A stretch of DNA of 64,000 bases from Phycisphaerales bacterium (GCA_017642965.1 JAEPOJ010000004.1:62001-126000); one strand, 5' to 3'; positions 19,300-28,766 are shown, counted from the stretch's first letter. A program made the numbers and translations. Notes: generated by a model not told the origin, from the sequence alone.

Positions 19300-19758
19300 G
19301 TGAACCACGAGTTAGACCAGCACGATCAGCACCTGGACGGAGACCAGCTCCGGGCGATCTTTACGCAGCACGGGCTGCGGATGACGCGCCAGCGTGAAGC
19401 CGTGTACCGGGCATTGTGCACCAACCGCAACCACCCGACCGCGGAACAACTCCTCGCGGAGGTGCACCAGATCGACCCCGAGGTCTCGCAGGCCACGGTG
19501 TACAACACCCTCGATACGCTCGTCGAATGTGGGCTCGCTAACCGGATCCCCGCCTCAACCAGCGGCGGCGCGTGCCGATACGACGCGGACATCCACGAGC
19601 ACGTCCACCTCGTCCTCGACGACGGGCGTATCCTCGACGTCCCGCAGGATCTCTCCAAGCGATTGATCGATTCGGTCCCCGACGCGTTGCTTGCGGAACT
19701 CGGTGAACGCCTCGGTGTCACCTGCTCTGGGATCAAAATCGAGCTCAGCGGCGTCTAA
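19300..19758 (+). CDS. Fur-family regulator lacking the cysteine zinc site
   Basis: A 152-residue Fur/PerR/Zur-type repressor. Residues about 20-90 form the winged helix (RMTRQREAVYRAL, HPTAEQLLAEV, SQATVYNTLDTLVE). The metal region shows CRYDADIHEHVHLVLDDG, equivalent to the His/Asp regulatory site. The CxxC pair that normally follows (HxHxxCxxC) is absent, as is the C-terminal CxxC, so it cannot form the structural zinc site and may sense iron or peroxide like some cysteine-free homologues. It starts with GTG and has a leaderless-type promoter. The last four bases overlap the convergent 108-residue gene. Confidence 0.85.
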   Translation: MNHELDQHDQHLDGDQLRAIFTQHGLRMTRQREAVYRALCTNRNHPTAEQLLAEVHQIDPEVSQATVYNTLDTLVECGLANRIPASTSGGACRYDADIHEHVHLVLDDGRILDVPQDLSKRLIDSVPDALLAELGERLGVTCSGIKIELSGV

Positions 19759-20081
19759 TCCACACTCGAGATCACCCGCACCCGCAAGTCATCATCCATC
19801 AGCACCTCAAGCGGCGAGCAGTTCGCGATATCGTGCGCATACCTGCGTACACGCTCGATCTGCTTCGTGCGGAGCCGGAGGCGCTTCGCGAGCGAACGGA
19901 ATGCGTGCTCTTCTGGGTGAAGTAGAGCCAGCCGCCTGCTGCGGAGGATAAAACAGGCGCAGAGCACCACGAACGGGATCAGCACCGCCACCCAGGCGAG
20001 GCCGATCAGCCCGGTGTCCCCCGACGCGGGAGAAGGGCTCGCTGGAACATGCAGTGTGGTCGGCTCGGCGTCGAGCATCAC
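19755..20081 (-). CDS. Single-pass membrane protein (108 aa)
   Basis: A 108-residue protein with an N-terminal segment, one membrane helix (about 25-47, LIGLAWVAVLIPFVVLCACFIL) and a basic cytoplasmic tail (RSLAKRLRLRTKQIERVRRYA). I do not recognise a family. Its start overlaps the end of the HEAT-repeat gene by four bases (ATGA), so it is translated with that gene and probably serves it. Confidence 0.55.
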   Translation of the reverse strand: MMLDAEPTTLHVPASPSPASGDTGLIGLAWVAVLIPFVVLCACFILRSRRLALLHPEEHAFRSLAKRLRLRTKQIERVRRYAHDIANCSPLEVLMDDDLRVRVISSVD

Positions 20082-22264
20082 GCTTCACCCGCCAGATCCT
20101 GAGACAGATCGCTGCTGGACGTTGCGCCGCAGCGGATCTCCGACGCGAGGCGCTGGATGCAGCGCCTCGCCCGCTCCCTGAGGCGGGGATCCTCATCCAC
20201 CGCGGCGAGCTCTTCAAGTTGTGAGATGATCGGGCTCCAGCGTGTCCCGAGGCGACCGCGGTTCCGCGAAACCACCGTGTGCTGCGCGACCCACGATCCC
20301 GCGAGCCGGTGCATGGGGCGGGGGTCGCCGAGCAGTTCGATCAACGCGCCACTGGCGTCACGTGCTTTCTCCGTCTCGGATTCGACACCGCTGACAATCG
20401 CCCTGCGAACAGCATTTGCTCGCGCTCGGTGGTCCGTGTCATCACTGAAGACCATCAGGCGATCGAACGGGATCTGAGCATGCTCGACCGCGTTGGCACG
20501 CGTGCGCGGATCGCGGTCACCCAGCGCCTCATCCAGGATGTACTTCGCCGCGTTGCTCTGGACCCGTGCGAGCGCCGCCACAGCGCACGCGCGTGAGCGA
20601 TGCTCGCTGTGCTCGCTCTGTACGATCCCGATCAGGTCCAGCTCGAAGCGACGCTCGACACCCAGCAGGCGAATCATCATGATCGTCTCGAGGCATGTCG
20701 ACGCCATCGCGAGGCGATCACGCATCGTTCGGATAAAGCCCGCCGGATCCGCCTGCATGTAGCAGCGGGCACGCTGTCGTGAGGCCGGGTGCGACGAATC
20801 CGAGATCGTCAGGCGTGCGAGCTCATCATGCGCGATTCGTCGGGTCGCATCGTGGGGCGAGCGGGAGGCAAGCTCACTCAACCGAATCCGAGTGGTGGAT
20901 GACGGCGAATCGAACCGGGGCGGTTCGGCTCCCAGCGTGCTCCAGCGGATGCCCGCGTGCCTGCTGATCACGCCGTCCGCATCGAATACGAAATCCTGCA
21001 AGTCAAGTGCAGGGCAAAGCCCGGCGGCACGCAGGCGAACATGCAAGCCCTCATCCGCGAGCGCCGGTTCAATCCGGCTCCGCCGCGCCTGCTCGTCACC
21101 GCCGATGAGCGGGTTGAGCGACACGACACCAAGCCGCGCTGATCGGCTCAGGGACTTCCATTGCTGTGCGGAGGGAAGGACTTCCTGCGCCCTGCTCGCA
21201 CTCCTGGGGCTCGTGATCGTGCTGAGCTTCTTCGCCCGCGATGGTCGCACCGCCAGGTGGGCGTTCTGCAGCATGATCTCGTGCTCGATCAGGGACTCCG
21301 GGACCCTCAACCGCTCCAACGCCGCGTTCGATATCGCGTCGATCGGGAGCCACCGCAGCGCACGTTCACGCAGAAGCGGGCAGTCCGTGCGCTTAAGCAG
21401 TGTCCGGATCGGCGCATGGCTCGGGTGGTTCCGCATCGCGAGAAGACGGCGCATCCGGTCGCTGATCTCCCGCTCGACCCTTGAGACGTTCCGATGATCG
21501 ATCAGAAGCAGCAGCGCCACAAGCGGCGAACGGCAACGGTGCGATGCGAAGCCGTACGCGGCATCCGATACCGCTCGGAGCAGCACGTGCCGCTCAAGCT
21601 CGAGCACATCTGGATCTGCTGGGAACGAGACCACGCCCTGATTCGCGATCGATGCGTAATGCGTTCCCAGCAGTTCGCTGGGCACGTGCCGAAGCTGACG
21701 CAGCGACATCCGCAATACAGTCTCATCCGCTGCCTGTCGAACACGCTGCTCCTCGTCTCCCAGGAGCGTGCAGACGACACTCCCGAGCGCAGGATCCGCG
21801 GTGTCGTGGGCGATGGAGATCGCTGCGAGGCGGGCGTCCGCTTCTGCGTGTCCAGCGAGCAGCTTGGTCGTTTCGATCCAGCGCTCACGCCCAACCGCGA
21901 GCGCCAGCGGCCGAGCATCAGCGGGGATGTTTGGCCACGCGCGGGCGAGCGCCTGCAGCGCATCGTCGGCGTGACGCTCACGCCAGCGTGCGGGCAGACG
22001 GGTGATCAGCTCGATGGGGCCAGATGCGTGGGCCTCGCTCCGATGGCCGTGTGTCACGCCCCGCCCCTGCGCGGCCAGCTCGATGAGCATCAGTGCCATC
22101 GAATCCCGCGCAGAACCATGTGCCCCGCGCAGGGCGTGCCCGAGCGTCACAATCCGATCGCGCAGCCCGAGGCGCCTTGCCTGCTCAAGCGATGCGGGGA
22201 GCGTTGATTGTGGGTGTCCGCCACTCATGTTTTGTTTATGTTTGGGTGAAACCTCGAATCGCAT
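20078..22264 (-). CDS. HEAT-repeat-like helical protein
   Basis: A 728-residue protein of predicted tandem alpha-helical hairpins, with repeated patterns such as VVCTLLGDEEQRVRQAADE, ALGDRDPRTRANAVEH and LLGDPRPMHRLAGSWV that match HEAT-type repeats. There is no signal peptide, membrane helix or enzymatic motif. HEAT repeats generally act as protein-binding scaffolds. The first Met at 22264 gives MRFEVSPKHKQ; a second at 22228 (MSGGHPQ) is also possible, and neither has a clear ribosome site. It is co-translated with the 108-residue membrane protein. Confidence 0.65.
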   Translation of the reverse strand: MRFEVSPKHKQNMSGGHPQSTLPASLEQARRLGLRDRIVTLGHALRGAHGSARDSMALMLIELAAQGRGVTHGHRSEAHASGPIELITRLPARWRERHADDALQALARAWPNIPADARPLALAVGRERWIETTKLLAGHAEADARLAAISIAHDTADPALGSVVCTLLGDEEQRVRQAADETVLRMSLRQLRHVPSELLGTHYASIANQGVVSFPADPDVLELERHVLLRAVSDAAYGFASHRCRSPLVALLLLIDHRNVSRVEREISDRMRRLLAMRNHPSHAPIRTLLKRTDCPLLRERALRWLPIDAISNAALERLRVPESLIEHEIMLQNAHLAVRPSRAKKLSTITSPRSASRAQEVLPSAQQWKSLSRSARLGVVSLNPLIGGDEQARRSRIEPALADEGLHVRLRAAGLCPALDLQDFVFDADGVISRHAGIRWSTLGAEPPRFDSPSSTTRIRLSELASRSPHDATRRIAHDELARLTISDSSHPASRQRARCYMQADPAGFIRTMRDRLAMASTCLETIMMIRLLGVERRFELDLIGIVQSEHSEHRSRACAVAALARVQSNAAKYILDEALGDRDPRTRANAVEHAQIPFDRLMVFSDDTDHRARANAVRRAIVSGVESETEKARDASGALIELLGDPRPMHRLAGSWVAQHTVVSRNRGRLGTRWSPIISQLEELAAVDEDPRLRERARRCIQRLASEIRCGATSSSDLSQDLAGEA

Positions 22265-22505
22265 CCATACTATCGAGAATCGCTATGTATTGTGGTTGGG
22301 ATGTGTGTAAATCTGATATCTTGTGTCTGAAGAGGTAAAAATCACCAAATTTGTCAGTATTCACAAAATGGGCTTGGGAAAACCAGTTTCGTCCCATAAA
22401 CTCATCTCTTCGTCGCTTTTTGGTCATCCACTCAAGAAAACGACGCGTCGGGAAGTTGTTTGACCCGGTCTCCACACACAACAACCTCGGCATGGGAAGG
22501 AATCC

Positions 22506-23060
22506 ATGACCCAAATAAAAACCGCACACACGAACGCGAGCTGCCTTCAAACATACCAATCCGTTCTTTACTCCCGTCCGTTGCACCCGGAACTCTTCTC
22601 GATTGTGGAGCACCGCAACGTCAACTTCGGGCCGTATCAGTTCGAATCCTGGCTGATGGAGGGGCGCCACATGTGCCGCTTCGAGATCAGCGGGGCCTGC
22701 GCCTGCGAGATTGTCAGCGAGAGCAGCCGCGGGCTGCCCGAAACGGGCGTCGTCGAGTCGCTGCTCTGTGCCGGAGAGCGCGAGTTCGAGTACCGCTTCC
22801 CGCGCTCGAAGCTCAACTACATGGCCAGCGTCCAGACCGAGCAGCTCAGCCAGAACCTCTACCTCTCCACATTCGAAGAGCTCGACGACTTCGCCCGTGA
22901 GGAGCAGGCCATGGTGCACCGCTGGGACGACGAGATCGGCCCCTGCATGAGCATCCTCGCCTACCAGCGCCTCGCCAAGGAAGTCCACGTCCAGGCCTAC
23001 CACTTCATCGCCCGTGAGGGCCTAGTACTGCGGACCCAGTCCCTGTTCGAGCACCTCTGA
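22506..23060 (+). CDS. Conserved hypothetical protein, possibly DUF2617-like
   Basis: A 184-residue soluble protein without membrane segments. It contains YSRPLHPELFSIVEHRNV near the N-terminus, a cysteine-rich centre (FEISGACACEIVSES) and a strand-rich core. The pattern of a short N-terminal strand with PLHPE and the C-terminal strand AYHFIAREGLVLRTQS recalls DUF2617-type proteins, but this is a guess from memory. The start has an AAGGA site four bases upstream. It is followed by a strong intrinsic terminator, so it is a single-gene unit. Confidence 0.65.
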   Translation: MTQIKTAHTNASCLQTYQSVLYSRPLHPELFSIVEHRNVNFGPYQFESWLMEGRHMCRFEISGACACEIVSESSRGLPETGVVESLLCAGEREFEYRFPRSKLNYMASVQTEQLSQNLYLSTFEELDDFAREEQAMVHRWDDEIGPCMSILAYQRLAKEVHVQAYHFIAREGLVLRTQSLFEHL

Positions 23061-23082
23061 GTTGAACCTGAACTCAATGACC

Positions 23083-23106
23083 AACCCGGGCCCGCCCGGG
23101 TTTTTT
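23083..23106 (+). terminator. Rho-independent terminator
   Basis: AACCCGGG and CCCGGGTT form an eight-base GC-rich stem around CCCG, followed by a run of T residues. It ends the transcript of the gene at 22506-23060. Confidence 0.9.
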
Positions 23107-23164
23107 CATGTCCACCCGCGATTCGCTCTGTGAGATCGCCGATCATCGGGCTATGCTCTGTGCG

Positions 23165-23245
23165 ATGCACACGAACCGCCCATCTCGGCAGACCGGCCAG
23201 CGCCTGGAGGAGATCCAGAGCCGCCGAATTATGTGGCCCCGCTGA
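23165..23245 (+). CDS. Possible short upstream open reading frame in the ileS leader (26 aa)
   Basis: An ATG at 23165 opens a 26-codon frame ending in TGA at 23245. A TATGCT hexamer lies seven bases upstream, similar to the leaderless pattern elsewhere. The peptide is basic (MHTNRPSRQTGQRLEEIQSR at its start), with only two Ile codons, so it is not an obvious attenuator. It may be chance. Confidence 0.2.
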   Translation: MHTNRPSRQTGQRLEEIQSRRIMWPR

Positions 23246-23402
23246 GGGCCCGCGGGTGATCTACCACCCACGCCGACCCCACGGGGCACGTGCCAGCACC
23301 AACCGCTCGCACCCGAAACGCATCCACCGACGCCAATCCCACTGAATACGATCACACACGCGGCGATCATTGCCAACCCGACGCGTGCAGGAGCCGACCG
23401 AT

Positions 23403-26318
23403 ATGTCCGACACCCAGACCGACAAGCCGAACTACAAGAAGACGGTGAATCTGCCCAAGACCGGGTTCCCGATGAAGGCGAACCTGATCCAGAATGAGCC
23501 AGCATCGCTCAAGCGCTGGGACAAGCTGGACGGCAAAGCCGGGCTCTACAACGCCATGCGCGAGAAGGCCAAGGGCTTCGACAAGAAGTTCGTCTTCCAC
23601 GACGGCCCGCCCTACGCCAACGGATCGATCCACTTGGGGCACCTGATGAACAAGTGCCTCAAGGACTTCGTGGTCCGCTCCAAGTTTATGAACGGCTACA
23701 ACACCGGCTTCGTCCCGGGCTGGGACTGCCACGGCCTGCCCATCGAGCACAAGGTGATGACGGACCTGGTTGAGTCGGGCAAGGCCGACAAGCTCGACGG
23801 GCTCGACGACGACACACGACGCATGGCCGTCCGCAAGGAATGCAAGAGCTACGCGAGCAAGCAGGTCAAGCTCCAGACCGGCCAGATGCAGCGCCTGCTC
23901 ACCGTCGCCGACTACGAGAACCCGTACCTCACCATGGTCCCCCGCTACGAGGGCGCCGTCCTCGATGTGCTCGCGGGTCTGTGCGAGCAGGGCCTGGTCT
24001 ACAAAGCACTCAAGCCCGTGCACTGGTCCGTCGCCAATGAGACAGCGCTCGCGGACGCCGAACTCGAGTACCAGGACCGCGAGGATCTGTCAGTTTATGT
24101 GGACTTTGAAGCAGCCAATGCCGACGCGGTCTACGACGCGTTCGGGCTCACCGGCGACGCCCGACCCGGCGCGACGCCCAGCTTCATGATCTGGACCACC
24201 ACCCCGTGGACGCTGCCCGCGAACCTCGCGATCGCGGTCCACGAGAAGTTTGAGTACGCCCTCGTGCGAGTGGACGGGAACTACACCGTCATGGCCGTCG
24301 AGCTCGTCGAGAAGGTCTGCAAAGCCGCCAAGGCCGAGGACGTCGAGACCATCGCCACCACCACCGGCGACAAGCTCGTCGGCCTGCACTACAAGCACCC
24401 CTTCCGCGACGAGGCCCCCACGCCCGTCAACGAGCCCGATGCCGACACGAGCAAGTGCTACACCGTCGTGGACGCGGACTACGTCACCCTCGAGGACGGC
24501 TCAGGGCTGGTCCACACTGCGCCGGGGCACGGTGCCGACGACTACCAGACTGGCCTGCGCGTCGGCCTCCCGGTCTACTGCCCGGTCCTCGGCGACGGCG
24601 TCTACGACGCATCCGTCCCGGATTGGCTCGCGGGCATGTCGATCTGGGACGCCAACGAGCTGATCGCCAAGAAGCTCACCGAGTCCGGGCACATGTTCTA
24701 CGCCCACCGCTTCATGCACTCCTACCCCCACGACTGGCGATCCAAGACCCCGGTCATCTTCCGCTGCACCGAGCAGTGGTTCGTCGACGTGAACAAGCCC
24801 ACCAAGCGCGACGGCAAGGGCCTGCGGGAGATGGCGCTGGCCGCGACCGGCGAGGGAGGCAGCGTCAACTTCGTCCCCGGGTGGGGTCGCAACCGCATGC
24901 GCGGCATGCTCGACTCACGCCCCGACTGGTGCATCTCACGCCAGCGTGCCTGGGGCCTGCCCATCCCGGCGTTCACCATGCCCGACGGCAGCGCCTTCAT
25001 GACCAGGGCCTCGGCGCAGGCCGTTGCCGATCTCGTGCGCACCAAGGGCTCGGACGCGTGGTTCACCATGTCGCCGACAGAACTGCTCGCGGACTACAAC
25101 GCAAGCAATGACCCGGACGCGCCCGCTCATCTCAAGGATGGCTCGGTCACCTTCGATCAACTCAAGAAGGGGCAGGACATCCTCGATGTCTGGTTCGAGT
25201 CGGGCTCGTCCTGGAACGCGGTCATGCGTGACCGATCAGACGGCGAAGACTACCCCATCGATCTCTACCTCGAAGGGTCGGACCAGCACCGCGGCTGGTT
25301 CCAGCTCTCGCTGCTCCCGTCGCTGGGCGTCATGGGCGAGCCGGCATTCCGCACGCTGCTCACCCACGGCTTCATGGTCGACAAGGACGGCAAGAAGCTC
25401 TCCAAGTCCAAGGGCGCCGCCCTCAAGGACCTGTTCGATCGCTACGGCGCGGACGTCCTCCGCTGGTGGGTGTGCTCGCTCGCCTACGAGAACGACGTCA
25501 AGGTCGACGAGGCGTTCTTCAAGCTCTCCGGCGAGAGCTACCGCACCATCCGCAACCGACTCCGCTTCCTGCTCAGCAACCTCGACGGGTTCAGGCCCGA
25601 CGATTCGATCGCCTTCCCGCCGACTTCGCTCGAGGCGTTCGTGCTCGCCGAGTTCGAGAAGACCCGCGCGAAGGTCGTCGACGCGTACGAGCGCTACGCC
25701 TTCCACGAGGTGCACAAGTTGCTCTACAACTTCTGCAACAACACACTCTCGGGCGAGTACCTGACTGCCGTCAAGGACCGCCTCTACTGCGACGCCATCG
25801 ATTCGGAGCGACGCAGGCGGGCCCAGCAGGCCATGTTCGTGATGTGCGACGGCATCGCCAAGCTCCTCGCGCCCATCATGTGCCACACGGCCGACGAGGC
25901 CTACCGCAACCTGCACGGCGTGGATCAGAAGGACATCGAGACCTGCGTGCACCTGACCGGCTTCCCCAGCCCAGTCAGCGTCACCGCCGCTGCCGAATGG
26001 GACACCGCTCGCGAGAGCCTCAGCGACGTCATGCGGAACCTCGAGGCGGCACGCTCCGAGAAGGACATCGACAACCCGCTCGACGCGGGGCTCGTCGTAC
26101 CCGACAAGGAGGGCGTGCTCGCCAAGTTCGACCTCGTCGACCTCGCGGACTACTGCGGCGTCTCTCGCTTCACCCTCAAGGGTGACGGCGTGGTCGAGGT
26201 GGTGGACCTGCGTGACGAACCGCGATGCGAACGCTCGTGGAAGCGGGACGGTACGGTCAAGGAGCGAAGCGACGGCGGCATGCTCTCCGACCGCGACGCG
26301 GCCGCCCTCGGCGTCTGA
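23403..26318 (+). CDS. ileS: Isoleucine-tRNA ligase
   Basis: A 971-residue class I aminoacyl-tRNA synthetase. The HIGH signature appears as PPYANGSIHLGH (about residues 66-77), the editing domain carries TTTPWTLPAN, the synthesis domain has GSDQHRGWFQ and the KMSKS loop is KKLSKSKG. The anticodon-binding region follows. The C-terminus is short and lacks the zinc-binding cysteine set found in many bacterial IleRS. The frame opens at 23370 (TTG), but the ATG at 23403 with a CAGGAG ribosome site is preferred. Confidence 0.96.
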   Translation: MSDTQTDKPNYKKTVNLPKTGFPMKANLIQNEPASLKRWDKLDGKAGLYNAMREKAKGFDKKFVFHDGPPYANGSIHLGHLMNKCLKDFVVRSKFMNGYNTGFVPGWDCHGLPIEHKVMTDLVESGKADKLDGLDDDTRRMAVRKECKSYASKQVKLQTGQMQRLLTVADYENPYLTMVPRYEGAVLDVLAGLCEQGLVYKALKPVHWSVANETALADAELEYQDREDLSVYVDFEAANADAVYDAFGLTGDARPGATPSFMIWTTTPWTLPANLAIAVHEKFEYALVRVDGNYTVMAVELVEKVCKAAKAEDVETIATTTGDKLVGLHYKHPFRDEAPTPVNEPDADTSKCYTVVDADYVTLEDGSGLVHTAPGHGADDYQTGLRVGLPVYCPVLGDGVYDASVPDWLAGMSIWDANELIAKKLTESGHMFYAHRFMHSYPHDWRSKTPVIFRCTEQWFVDVNKPTKRDGKGLREMALAATGEGGSVNFVPGWGRNRMRGMLDSRPDWCISRQRAWGLPIPAFTMPDGSAFMTRASAQAVADLVRTKGSDAWFTMSPTELLADYNASNDPDAPAHLKDGSVTFDQLKKGQDILDVWFESGSSWNAVMRDRSDGEDYPIDLYLEGSDQHRGWFQLSLLPSLGVMGEPAFRTLLTHGFMVDKDGKKLSKSKGAALKDLFDRYGADVLRWWVCSLAYENDVKVDEAFFKLSGESYRTIRNRLRFLLSNLDGFRPDDSIAFPPTSLEAFVLAEFEKTRAKVVDAYERYAFHEVHKLLYNFCNNTLSGEYLTAVKDRLYCDAIDSERRRRAQQAMFVMCDGIAKLLAPIMCHTADEAYRNLHGVDQKDIETCVHLTGFPSPVSVTAAAEWDTARESLSDVMRNLEAARSEKDIDNPLDAGLVVPDKEGVLAKFDLVDLADYCGVSRFTLKGDGVVEVVDLRDEPRCERSWKRDGTVKERSDGGMLSDRDAAALGV

Positions 26319-26360
26319 TAACCCGCACGGTACTTCGGTTTGTGCCGCGTTGAATAGACG

Positions 26361-26394
26361 CAACACCCACCAGATCGGTGGGTGTTGTCGTTTT
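26361..26394 (+). terminator. Rho-independent terminator of ileS
   Basis: CAACACCCACC and GGTGGGTGTTG form an 11-bp perfect stem with loop AGATC, followed by TCGTTTT. It lies 42 bases after the ileS stop codon. Confidence 0.9.
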
Positions 26395-26442
26395 GCCACA
26401 CCCCCGCGAACAACCGCCCCGTTTGGGCCGAAAGCGGGGACG

Positions 26443-27336
26443 ATGAGCACCAACCCAGACAACCCGAGTAACAAGCCGCACGGCGATGACCACAGCCAAA
26501 GCCCGGTCCCCGAGAAGCGGACCGTCCGCCCACCGGGCGTGCACGATGTGCGAGATCCCTCATCGAGCCCGGATACCGCCGATCAGCTGACGGTCTTGGC
26601 ACATGACTTAAGCAACATGCTCGACGGCTCGATGCGGTGGCTCTCGCTGGCCGCGGCGGCGATGCCGGAGGATCAGCGCGACAACGCCACAAAGGACCTT
26701 GTTCGCGCACGCGAGCAGATCGGGACGGTACTCACCACGCTTGAGCGCATGAGCTCGATGGTCAACGCGGCGATGCGCTCGAAGTCGGTGCCGCTCGGTT
26801 CGCCGGTGCTCGGCGTATCCGAGGCGGTCAGCATCGCGATGGCGATCGACCACGCGGTCGATGTGGTCCGCCCGATGGCCGGCGCCGTGGGCGCGAGCAT
26901 CAAGGTTCGCATCGATCCGCGTGCCGGGCGGTTGCCCGCCGGGCCGCTCTACACCGTCATCCTCAATGCGCTCTTCAACGCGGTGCAATCGATCGGATCC
27001 GCGACCAGCGTGGACTCGCTCGATCCGGGCGGGGAGATCGAGGTGGTCGCACGCACGGATACCAAGCGGGACGAGACCGTGCTGGAAGTCATCGACGACG
27101 GGATTGGTCTCGACCGGAAGGTCCGCAACAACCAGGCCTTCAAGCACGGTGTCTCGACCAAGGATGAGCATTCCGGGTTCGGGCTCGCGATGGCCCACCA
27201 GATCGTTGAGCAGCTCGAGGGGATCATCACCCTCACCCAGCGCGAGGACCGAGAGAGCACCGCTCGCCCCGGCGCGATCTTACGCGTGTGCATCCCCCAA
27301 CCCGATGACGAGCAACTTGACCTGGAGATTGGCTGA
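26443..27336 (+). CDS. Soluble sensor histidine kinase (second two-component pair)
   Basis: A 297-residue cytoplasmic kinase with no membrane helix. The N-terminal 45 residues are disordered (Pro, Ser, Asp). The H-box is LAHDLSNMLDGS with H54, the N-box NALFNAVQSI, G1 DDGIGLD and G2 SGFGLAM. The HDLxN variant of the H-box, instead of HExxN, is common among planctomycete and delta-proteobacterial kinases. The gene is preceded by the ileS terminator and followed two bases later by its response regulator. The frame is open upstream; 26443 was chosen for the first Met after the terminator, with a weak GGGG site. Confidence 0.82.
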   Translation: MSTNPDNPSNKPHGDDHSQSPVPEKRTVRPPGVHDVRDPSSSPDTADQLTVLAHDLSNMLDGSMRWLSLAAAAMPEDQRDNATKDLVRAREQIGTVLTTLERMSSMVNAAMRSKSVPLGSPVLGVSEAVSIAMAIDHAVDVVRPMAGAVGASIKVRIDPRAGRLPAGPLYTVILNALFNAVQSIGSATSVDSLDPGGEIEVVARTDTKRDETVLEVIDDGIGLDRKVRNNQAFKHGVSTKDEHSGFGLAMAHQIVEQLEGIITLTQREDRESTARPGAILRVCIPQPDDEQLDLEIG

Positions 27337-27338
27337 GC

Positions 27339-28766
27339 ATGGCACCCAAAGCCCACATCCTGGTCATCGATGATGATCCGATCGTCGCCGACTCGATCGC
27401 GGAGTTCTTCATCGCGGAAGGCCACGCGGCGGTCTCGGTCTACTCCCCAAGCGAAGCGCTCAGCGAGCTCAGCCGGGCAGCGTCCAGCGGCAAGCCCTAC
27501 CAGGTCGCCATGTGCGACATTAACCTCCCGGAGATGGGCGGCCTTGATCTGCTCCGAGAGGTCATCAAGGCACACGGCCAGGTCTCCGTCATCATGCTCA
27601 CGGGGTACGGCACGGTCGAATCCGCGGTGCAGGCGCTCCGCAGCGGCGCGGTCGACTTCCTCACGAAGCCGATCGTGGACGAGGAGCTCCGCATATCGCT
27701 CGAGCGCGCGCTCCGCCAGCACGAGCTCAAGCGTGAGAACACGACGATGAAGTCCCGCCTGGAGCACAGCTTCGGGCTCGCCAACATGGTCGGCACCGAT
27801 CATCGGATGCAGAAGATCTACGAGACCGTGCACGCGGTGGCCAGCTCGCGCACGACGGTGCTGATGTCGGGCGAATCGGGCGTCGGCAAGAGCATGATCG
27901 CCAAGGCGATCCACCAGGAATCGAACCGCAGCACCGAACCCTACGTCGAACTCGCCTGCGGCTCCATCCCCGAAACCCTGCTCGAGTCCGAGCTCTTCGG
28001 TCACGTCAAAGGGGCCTTCACCGGCGCACACGCGGACAAGGTCGGCAAGTTCCTCGCCGCCGACGGTGGCACGCTGTTCCTCGATGAGATCAACAGCGCG
28101 TCACCAGCGATGCAGCTCAAGCTACTCCGCGTGCTGCAGGAGCGCAAGTTCGAGCCCGTCGGGTCCAACGAGACCATCGAGGTGGACGTCCGCGTCATCC
28201 TCGCGAGCAACCAGGACCTCGAGCAGCTGGTGGCCAAGGGTAACTTCCGCCAGGACCTTTACTACCGCATCAACGTCGTCAAGATTGAGATGCCGCCGCT
28301 CCGCGATCGCGTCGGCGACATCGCCAACCTCGCACAGCACTTCCTCGAGCAGCAGGCGCAGGAGCTGGGCCGCCAGTTCTCCGGGTTCTCAAGCGATGCC
28401 ATCGATGCCCTGCGTCGGTACGACTACCCGGGCAACGTGCGTGAGCTGAGCAACATCGTTGAACGCGCAGCGGTCCTCTCACGGAATCAGACGATCGGGC
28501 TCGATGATCTCCCACCCCATGTGATTGAGCGTGATGCGAGCAGCGCGCCCCAGCTCATCGTCGACATGCCTGACAAGGAATGGGAACCCATGACGCTCAG
28601 CGAGGCGATGACGCAGCCAGAGCGTGCCTTCATCCTCCGTGCGCTCGAAGCGAACGAATGGAATCGACAGCAGACGGCCGAAGTGCTCGGCATCAACCGC
28701 ACCACGCTGTACAAAAAGATGAAGCAGCTCGGCATCGACCCCGAAGCGCACGCTAAGGCCGGCTGA
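27339..28766 (+). CDS. NtrC-family sigma-54-dependent response regulator
   Basis: A 475-residue activator. Residues 1-125 are a receiver with D11-D13 and phospho-acceptor D60 (MCDINLPEMG). The AAA+ module has Walker A GESGVGKS and GAFTGA in the sigma-54 loop. A Fis-type helix-turn-helix closes the protein (RAFILRALEANEWNRQQTAE). The paired kinase overlaps functionally two bases upstream. It differs from the flagellar-side regulator at 490-1998 in its receiver and linker, so it serves another regulon, possibly the adjacent pilT-like gene, but no sigma-54 promoter was found nearby. Confidence 0.9.
   Translation: MAPKAHILVIDDDPIVADSIAEFFIAEGHAAVSVYSPSEALSELSRAASSGKPYQVAMCDINLPEMGGLDLLREVIKAHGQVSVIMLTGYGTVESAVQALRSGAVDFLTKPIVDEELRISLERALRQHELKRENTTMKSRLEHSFGLANMVGTDHRMQKIYETVHAVASSRTTVLMSGESGVGKSMIAKAIHQESNRSTEPYVELACGSIPETLLESELFGHVKGAFTGAHADKVGKFLAADGGTLFLDEINSASPAMQLKLLRVLQERKFEPVGSNETIEVDVRVILASNQDLEQLVAKGNFRQDLYYRINVVKIEMPPLRDRVGDIANLAQHFLEQQAQELGRQFSGFSSDAIDALRRYDYPGNVRELSNIVERAAVLSRNQTIGLDDLPPHVIERDASSAPQLIVDMPDKEWEPMTLSEAMTQPERAFILRALEANEWNRQQTAEVLGINRTTLYKKMKQLGIDPEAHAKAG

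Larger units (their letters stand above)
23061..23402. other. Intergenic stretch before ileS
   Basis: The stretch holds the terminator of the preceding gene (23083-23106), a 26-codon open frame beginning at 23165 and the ribosome site of ileS (CAGGAG at about 23387-23392). A short perfect palindrome TGTGCGATGCACA lies at 23159-23171. There is no T-box hallmark and no tRNA-like structure. Confidence 0.5.

Noticed and set aside
22639-22649. A GTTCGAATCC sequence like the T-arm of a tRNA
   Set aside because: It lies inside the 22506-23060 protein frame (FGPYQFESW), and no acceptor or anticodon arms surround it.
23107-23402. T-box riboswitch before ileS
   Set aside because: No T-box motif (AGGGUGGNACCGCG-like) or antiterminator was found.
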